A stretch of 19,252 nucleotides of DNA from CAZPAH01 sp964584495 (GTDB lineage Bacteria > Krumholzibacteriota > Krumholzibacteriia > Krumholzibacteriales > Krumholzibacteriaceae): positions 1 to 19,252 of the forward strand of contig CAZPAH010000048.1 of NCBI GenBank assembly GCA_964584495.1. Direction: 5' to 3'. Shown one piece after another: positions 15,387 to 19,252 of the stretch (its first letter is position 1; each line of letters opens with the position of its first letter). Both the position numbers and the translations under genes were made by a program. The notes below the pieces were generated by a model, which worked only from the letters and a program-made list of their open reading frames with translations, searched no databases and was not told where the DNA came from.

Positions 15387-15962
15387 TTACACGCCGCCGG
15401 CAGGCCTGTTGAACTCCCTCTGACCGGCTTCAATCCCTCCCCTCAGCACCGTTTCAACCGCCCTGGCCGCATCATTCGTAATCCCGGACACGGTTTCCCT
15501 TTCGTCTTCCGGGATCGGTTCCAGCACGAAATCGCTCCACTCCTCTCCGGCCGGAGCCGGCCCGACGCCTATGCGCAGACGGGCGAAATTGTCGGTCCCG
15601 AGATATCCCGTTACGGATTCGAGCCCCTTGTGCCCTCCGCTTCCTCCGCGCTCCCTGATGCGAAGAACGCCCATCGGCAGGTTGATATCGTCGCAGATGA
15701 CGAGAAGATTTTCCGCGGTGCAGTCCGGGTAAGCGGAAAGCGCTTCCCCCGATGCATTCATCCATGTCTGAGGCTTTACTAGCACTATTACCCTGCCAGC
15801 CAGCCTCCATCTCGATTCGAGGCTGACGCCCCCCCTGCCCTTCCAGCCCAAGCGGTGGTTCAGCGCCAACAGATCAAGCGTGGCAAATCCGAGGTTATGC
15901 CTTGTGTTCCTGTATTTTTCGCCTGGATTTCCGAGTCCGCACAGGAATGATATCTCAGCCAT
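15387..15962 (-). CDS. pth: Peptidyl-tRNA hydrolase
   Basis: Releases peptides from peptidyl-tRNA that drops off the ribosome, recycling tRNA. The family signature is present: CGLGNPGEKY with N12, NTRHNLGF with the catalytic H22, KPQTWMNASG with N69, and CDDINLPMG with D91. Length is 191 residues, typical for the bacterial enzyme. The ATG at 15962 lies six bases after the rplY stop and has no clear Shine-Dalgarno, so it is probably translated by coupling. The rplY-pth pairing is widely conserved. Confidence 0.97.
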   Translation of the reverse strand: MAEISFLCGLGNPGEKYRNTRHNLGFATLDLLALNHRLGWKGRGGVSLESRWRLAGRVIVLVKPQTWMNASGEALSAYPDCTAENLLVICDDINLPMGVLRIRERGGSGGHKGLESVTGYLGTDNFARLRIGVGPAPAGEEWSDFVLEPIPEDERETVSGITNDAARAVETVLRGGIEAGQREFNRPAGGV

Positions 15963-15968
15963 TGCGGA

Positions 15969-16622
15969 TCAGGACTCATCTCCCTCGGCGGCTTCTCCCT
16001 CAGGCGCCTCGACGGCCGCTTCCTCGACTTCGGCCGTTTCCGCGACTTCCAGCTTCTTGGGAGGTGAAACATGCGCGAGCGTCACATTATCGTCATCCAG
16101 GAAATCGAGGCTGGGGTATAGTTTTCTCAGATCAGAGATATGTAAAGATTGGCCTATCTCCATCTCGCTGACATCGACCTCGAGCGCTTCCGGAACATCG
16201 GCCGGCGTCGTCGCGACTTTCACCTCGCGCACACCGTGGTCCAGGATGCCGCCGAACTCCTTGACGCCCCTGGCCATGCCCACAAGGGTGACCGGGACCC
16301 CGACCTTGATGCCTTCATCGGCCATGATCCTCTGGAAATCCACATGAAGAATATCACCGCTTACCGGGTGGTGCTGGACATCCCTCACCAGAGTCAGTAT
16401 ACCCCCCGCTTCCTCGCCTTCGAGCTCGATCTTCAGGATGAGATGCTCGGTCGTCGAGTTGTGAAGTATATGCCAGAAATCGTGCTGCGGGACCGCGAGG
16501 TTGACCGGATCCTTCTTGTGGCCGTAAAGCACTCCCGGTATCTCACCCTCTTTGCGCAGAACGTGTGAATTCTTCTTGCCCGAATCTTTCCTGATGCGCG
16601 ACTTGAGCAGTATCTCTTTCAT
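15969..16622 (-). CDS. rplY: 50S ribosomal protein bL25 (CTC/TL5 long form)
   Basis: Ribosomal protein L25 of 217 residues, which binds 5S rRNA. This is the long CTC form with an extra C-terminal beta domain and an acidic Glu/Ala tail. Seen: the opening KSRIRKDSGKKNSHVLRKEGEIPGVLYG in segments (RKDSGKKNS, EGEIPGVLYG), HHPVSGDILHVDFQ, and IGQSLHISDL. The ATG at 16622 has GGAGG five bases upstream; the frame is open further to 16691 but that overlaps prs. It lies 13 bases after prs and 6 bases before pth, as in the conserved prs-ctc-pth cluster. Confidence 0.96.
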   Translation of the reverse strand: MKEILLKSRIRKDSGKKNSHVLRKEGEIPGVLYGHKKDPVNLAVPQHDFWHILHNSTTEHLILKIELEGEEAGGILTLVRDVQHHPVSGDILHVDFQRIMADEGIKVGVPVTLVGMARGVKEFGGILDHGVREVKVATTPADVPEALEVDVSEMEIGQSLHISDLRKLYPSLDFLDDDNVTLAHVSPPKKLEVAETAEVEEAAVEAPEGEAAEGDES

Positions 16623-16635
16623 AGTTTCCTCCGAA

Positions 16636-17571
16636 CTAGACGAACAGCATGCTGATCGATTCTTCCGTGTGGATTCTCCTGATCGCCTCACCTAGAAGAG
16701 GCGCAACATCCAGGACCTTCACCTTCTTGCACTTGTCGTAGCCGTTGAACGGAATGGAGTTCGTCACAACGACCTCTTCCAGACACGATTTCTCCAGCCT
16801 CTCCAGCGCGTTGCCCGACAGGACCGGATGCGTGGCGGCGGCGATGATCTTTCCGGCTCCGGCATTCTTCAAAGCCTCCGCCGCCTGCGTGATCGTACCC
16901 GCAGTACTTATTATATCGTCGAGGATAATAATATCACTGCCGGCGACCTCTCCAATAATATTCATGATCTCCGACGCATCGGCCTTCACCCTGCGTTTAT
17001 CGGCGATGGCCAGCTTTGCTCCCAAACGCTTGGCAAAGGCCCTTCCCATCTTGATCCCCCCAACATCGGGGGAAACGATGGTGAGATCTTTGAATTTCTT
17101 CCCCCTAATATATTCAAGAAGTACCGGGGTGGCAAAAAGATTATCGACCTGAATGTCGAAAAATCCCTGGATCTGGGCCGCATGAAGCTCGAGGGCAAGG
17201 ACACGGCTCACACCGGCCGTCTCGATCAGATTGGCTACCAGCTTGGCCGTTATAGGCACCCTTGGCTGATCCTTCCTGTCTTGCCGGGCATAGCCGTAGT
17301 AAGGGATTACGGCGGTTATCCTGGTGGCGGAAGCCCTGAAACATGCATCCACTATAATCAGAAGCTCTAGGAGGTTTTCCGCGGGAGGGAAAGTAGGTTG
17401 TATTATGAAGATGTCTTTCCCCCTGATATTCTCGTTTATATTGACGCTGATCTCGCCGTCGGAGAAGCGTCCCGTCTGCACATCGCAGAGATTCATTCCG
17501 AGATAACTCGCTATTTTTTTGGAAAGATCGATATTGGCGTTTCCGGAGATAAGTCTTACCTGATCATTCAT
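16636..17571 (-). CDS. prs: Ribose-phosphate pyrophosphokinase (PRPP synthetase)
   Basis: Converts ribose-5-phosphate and ATP to PRPP, feeding purine, pyrimidine, histidine, tryptophan and NAD synthesis. Family motifs seen: SGNANIDLSKKI, GRFSDGEI, IPYYGYARQDRK, IVSPDVGG, and the PRPP-binding loop IILDDIISTAGTI. The ATG at 17571 gives 311 residues, near the usual 310-320, and has GGAGGG eight bases upstream; a TTG at 17589 is also in frame but would begin in the run of Ts. A terminator-like hairpin with eight Ts ends only 16 bases before this start, so expression may depend on read-through past it. Confidence 0.97.
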   Translation of the reverse strand: MNDQVRLISGNANIDLSKKIASYLGMNLCDVQTGRFSDGEISVNINENIRGKDIFIIQPTFPPAENLLELLIIVDACFRASATRITAVIPYYGYARQDRKDQPRVPITAKLVANLIETAGVSRVLALELHAAQIQGFFDIQVDNLFATPVLLEYIRGKKFKDLTIVSPDVGGIKMGRAFAKRLGAKLAIADKRRVKADASEIMNIIGEVAGSDIIILDDIISTAGTITQAAEALKNAGAGKIIAAATHPVLSGNALERLEKSCLEEVVVTNSIPFNGYDKCKKVKVLDVAPLLGEAIRRIHTEESISMLFV

Positions 17572-17587
17572 CAGCAAATCCCTCCAC

Positions 17588-17610
17588 AAAAAAAATGACC
17601 TCTCAGGTCA
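17588..17610 (-). terminator. Terminator-like hairpin between tRNA-Gln and prs
   Basis: On the minus strand TGACCT (17610-17605) pairs with AGGTCA (17601-17596) around a GAG loop, followed directly by eight Ts (17595-17588). The stem is only 6 bp but the U tract is ideal for intrinsic termination. It ends just before the prs Shine-Dalgarno, so it either ends the spoVG/tRNA-Gln transcript or attenuates prs. Confidence 0.65.
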
Positions 17611-17627
17611 GCACTCGATTCGCTATC

Positions 17628-17701
17628 TGGCTGGGGCGGGAGGATTCGAACCTCCGATGCAGGAGCCAAAGTCCTGTGTCTTGCCACTTGACGACGCCCC
17701 A
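17628..17701 (-). tRNA. tRNA-Gln (anticodon TTG)
   Basis: A complete cloverleaf can be drawn: acceptor UGGGGCG/CGCCCCA, discriminator G and an encoded CCA (17630-17628). D arm GUC/GAC, anticodon stem CAGGA/UCCUG with loop CUUUGGC giving anticodon UUG, and T arm GGAGG/CCUCC around UUCGAAU. The U1-A72 pair and overall layout match E. coli tRNA-Gln. It lies between spoVG and prs on the same strand and is probably processed from a longer transcript. tRNA-Gln next to prs is a familiar arrangement in several phyla. Confidence 0.96.
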
Positions 17702-17724
17702 AAGAAAATCTCACAACAGCGGGC

Positions 17725-18018
17725 CTACGGTTCCACGATCTCCAACCCGGCTTCGTTTTTTACGTTCTCTACTTCCTTTTCATAGGCTTTGACTATCTGC
17801 TCCTCCATCCAGTCCCGGGTCTTGTTATTGATAGGATGGGCGACATCCTGATATGTTCCGTCGGGCCGCTTGCGGCTGGGCATAGCGACAAAGGTGCCCT
17901 TTGCTCCTTCAATAATCTTTAGACCTCGGATGACGAAACAGTTCTCCAGGGTAATACTGGCAAAGGCTTTCAATTTGTTGTCGTCCCGCAGTGAAATCCT
18001 TATCTCAGTTATCTCCAT
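17725..18018 (-). CDS. spoVG: Septation/sporulation regulator SpoVG
   Basis: Small protein of 97 residues of the SpoVG family, known in Firmicutes and spirochaetes as a nucleic-acid-binding regulator affecting septation, sporulation and virulence genes. The family sequence is clear: ITEIRISL, KLKAFASITLENCFVIRGLKII, FVAMPSRKRPDGTYQDVAHPI. The ATG at 18018 has a GGGGGGA Shine-Dalgarno; the frame extends to 18045 but would overlap the ispE stop. It lies 23 bases after ispE, the same neighbour order as in Bacillus. Its target here is unknown, and no sporulation genes are visible. Confidence 0.96.
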   Translation of the reverse strand: MEITEIRISLRDDNKLKAFASITLENCFVIRGLKIIEGAKGTFVAMPSRKRPDGTYQDVAHPINNKTRDWMEEQIVKAYEKEVENVKNEAGLEIVEP

Positions 18019-18041
18019 CTGGTCCCCCCTGAAACTGCAAC

Positions 18042-18929
18042 TCACTCAAACCGGAAGAATTCGAACGTCCGATTAACCGGCTTTACAATCCTAGCAAAGA
18101 ACCCTTTCTCAAGCATCAGGTTCCTTACATCTACCGCCCTGCTCTCATCTCTGAATAATCCGAAACAGGCTGATCCACTTCCGCTCAGAGAGCCGAGAAC
18201 CGCCCCTTCTCGATCAAATATCCGTAATATCTCTCCCGTTTCCGGATATCTCCCTACAACAATCCGTTCAAAGCTGTTAAACGTTTCTAGCCTTTTGTCC
18301 GGAAAATCCTTCAATCCCTTCAACAGGCACTTTAGTTTATCCCCGTCACCCACCCTTGTCAACATTAAATTAAGATTTTCATAAGCCCATTTGGTGGAAA
18401 TATTTACATTGGGTTTTACGAGGACGATCCACCCTTCTTTCAACCCCTGCGCCCTCTCCAATTCCGTGCCGCGTCCCCGCCCAATCGCCGGGTGCCCGAA
18501 GAGAAAGAAGGGAACGTCCGAACCGAGCTCGAGCGCCAGCAGGTTCAATCCCGCGCCGTTCAATCGCAAGTCGAATAGAAGGTTCAACCCGGCAAGCACC
18601 GCCGCCGCGTCGCTGCTTCCTCCTCCCAGTCCGCCACCGGAAGGTATCTCCTTGTGCACATCGATCCTGACCCCCCCGTCAAACCCTGTGGATTCGATCA
18701 GGCTCCGCGCCGCCCTGTGACAGAGGTTCCCCTCATCCCAGGCGATCCCTTTATCGTCACCCGTCAATACGATACCTTTCCCTATGGGGGAGAGCCTGAT
18801 CTCGTCGTAGAGGGATACGGGCTGGAAGAAAGTCTCGATATCGTGAAAACCGTCGCCCCGTTCACCGAGCACGTCCAGATAGAGATTGATCTTGGCGGCG
18901 CACCTGACGAGCATCGGAACCGGTGTCAT
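18042..18929 (-). CDS. ispE: 4-diphosphocytidyl-2-C-methyl-D-erythritol kinase
   Basis: GHMP kinase of the MEP isoprenoid pathway that phosphorylates CDP-methylerythritol using ATP. Motifs seen: AAKINLYLDVLG with K13, the ATP loop IPSGGGLGGGSSDAA at about 95-109, LGSDVPFFLFG with the catalytic-type D138, and GSLSGSGSACFGLF near the C-terminus. Length is 295 residues, normal for IspE. The ATG at 18929 has GGGGAGG eight bases upstream. It shows that the organism makes isoprenoids by the MEP route. The 111 bases upstream, before the partial gene, hold no convincing promoter or terminator. Confidence 0.96.
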   Translation of the reverse strand: MTPVPMLVRCAAKINLYLDVLGERGDGFHDIETFFQPVSLYDEIRLSPIGKGIVLTGDDKGIAWDEGNLCHRAARSLIESTGFDGGVRIDVHKEIPSGGGLGGGSSDAAAVLAGLNLLFDLRLNGAGLNLLALELGSDVPFFLFGHPAIGRGRGTELERAQGLKEGWIVLVKPNVNISTKWAYENLNLMLTRVGDGDKLKCLLKGLKDFPDKRLETFNSFERIVVGRYPETGEILRIFDREGAVLGSLSGSGSACFGLFRDESRAVDVRNLMLEKGFFARIVKPVNRTFEFFRFE

Positions 18930-19040
18930 CAGTTCAACCTCCCCATGCCGGGCGGATTGATTCCCGTTAACCGGACCTTACAGCTTCACGGTCAGGAAAC
19001 CGCTCGGTGCGGACCGGGCGAAGACCCGCCGGCGGCGCGT

Positions 19041-19252
19041 TCACTTCGAGGTTTGATAGGTTTTCCAGAGGTCACCCCACTTGGTCTTCCTGAACTTATT
19101 GATCTTCTTCCGGCCGATCGTCGGATACCACATGAAATCGTGGTACAGGTTGCTGGCGGCGGGAGCCCAAACGACTAGAGGCGAATGCAGCGCAATCTTC
19201 TCGAGGAACCTCAGCGGTCCCTTCCTCAGCATCTGATCGCCCCAGATAACAA
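19041..19252 (-). CDS. Unidentified protein, C-terminal end (5' end beyond the right edge)
   Basis: The frame is open from the right edge to the TGA at 19041, giving the last 69 or so residues of a longer protein; the Met at 19232 need not be its start. The sequence is rich in aromatic and basic residues (LVVWAPAASNLYHDFMWYP, then RKKINKFRKTKWGDLWKTYQ). No domain is recognised. It is on the same strand as ispE and 111 bases upstream. A chance open frame is possible but the composition looks protein-like. Confidence 0.5.
   Translation of the reverse strand, partial: VIWGDQMLRKGPLRFLEKIALHSPLVVWAPAASNLYHDFMWYPTIGRKKINKFRKTKWGDLWKTYQTSK

Noticed and set aside
17572..17589. TTG at 17589 as the prs start
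   Set aside because: It would begin in the T tract of the hairpin and upstream of the good Shine-Dalgarno that serves the ATG at 17571.
1..19252. CRISPR arrays, insertion sequences, phage or defence genes
   Set aside because: No regularly spaced repeats, transposase motifs, integrase genes or terminal inverted repeats were seen; gene content and spacing look like ordinary core chromosome.

Overview
The window is a gene-dense stretch of a bacterial chromosome, moderately GC-rich by eye, with short intergenic gaps and several overlapping start and stop codons. Predicted lipoproteins, a TonB-like protein, a SPOR-domain protein and an LpoA-like protein point to a diderm (Gram-negative type) cell. 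SpoVG and the ispE-spoVG-prs-rplY-pth gene order are shared with Firmicutes and several deep lineages. My best guess is an uncultured phylum around the FCB group (for example Krumholzibacteriota- or Latescibacterota-like), but that is inference only. No phage, transposon, CRISPR or other mobile signature was seen.

Layout. (1) 1-5604, minus strand: selA (selenocysteine synthesis), then a membrane protein joining a degenerate MinD/BY-kinase-like domain to a periplasmic SPOR domain, then smc, which runs off the left edge. Overlaps and short gaps indicate one operon, with a promoter candidate in front of selA. (2) 5605-5776: divergent control region with a 12-bp palindrome and a 10-bp-phased direct repeat. 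(3) 5777-8862, plus strand: a lipoprotein amidase carrying a second, apparently dead amidase domain, then a TonB-like protein. (4) 8859-13958, minus strand: manC-type nucleotidyltransferase, parvulin-TPR lipoprotein, DUF151 bifunctional nuclease, gamma-carbonic-anhydrase-like protein and an LpoA-like TPR/periplasmic-binding lipoprotein, in one tight cluster converging on the TonB gene with overlapping stop codons. (5) 14074-15125, minus strand: rpsF-rpsR-rplI with a strong promoter and a structured leader. (6) 15387-19252, minus strand: an unidentified partial gene, ispE, spoVG, tRNA-Gln, prs, rplY and pth.

Together the genes cover translation (S6, S18, L9, L25, Pth, tRNA-Gln, SelA), precursor metabolism (PRPP, isoprenoids, GDP-mannose) and envelope/division biology (amidase, SPOR protein, LpoA-like protein, parvulin, TonB-like protein, SMC). 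The observations most worth following are the pseudo-ATPase/SPOR protein beside smc, the tandem amidase with an inactive second copy, a terminator-like hairpin directly in front of prs, and the rpsF leader. I did not find a convincing wholly new defence or mobile system.
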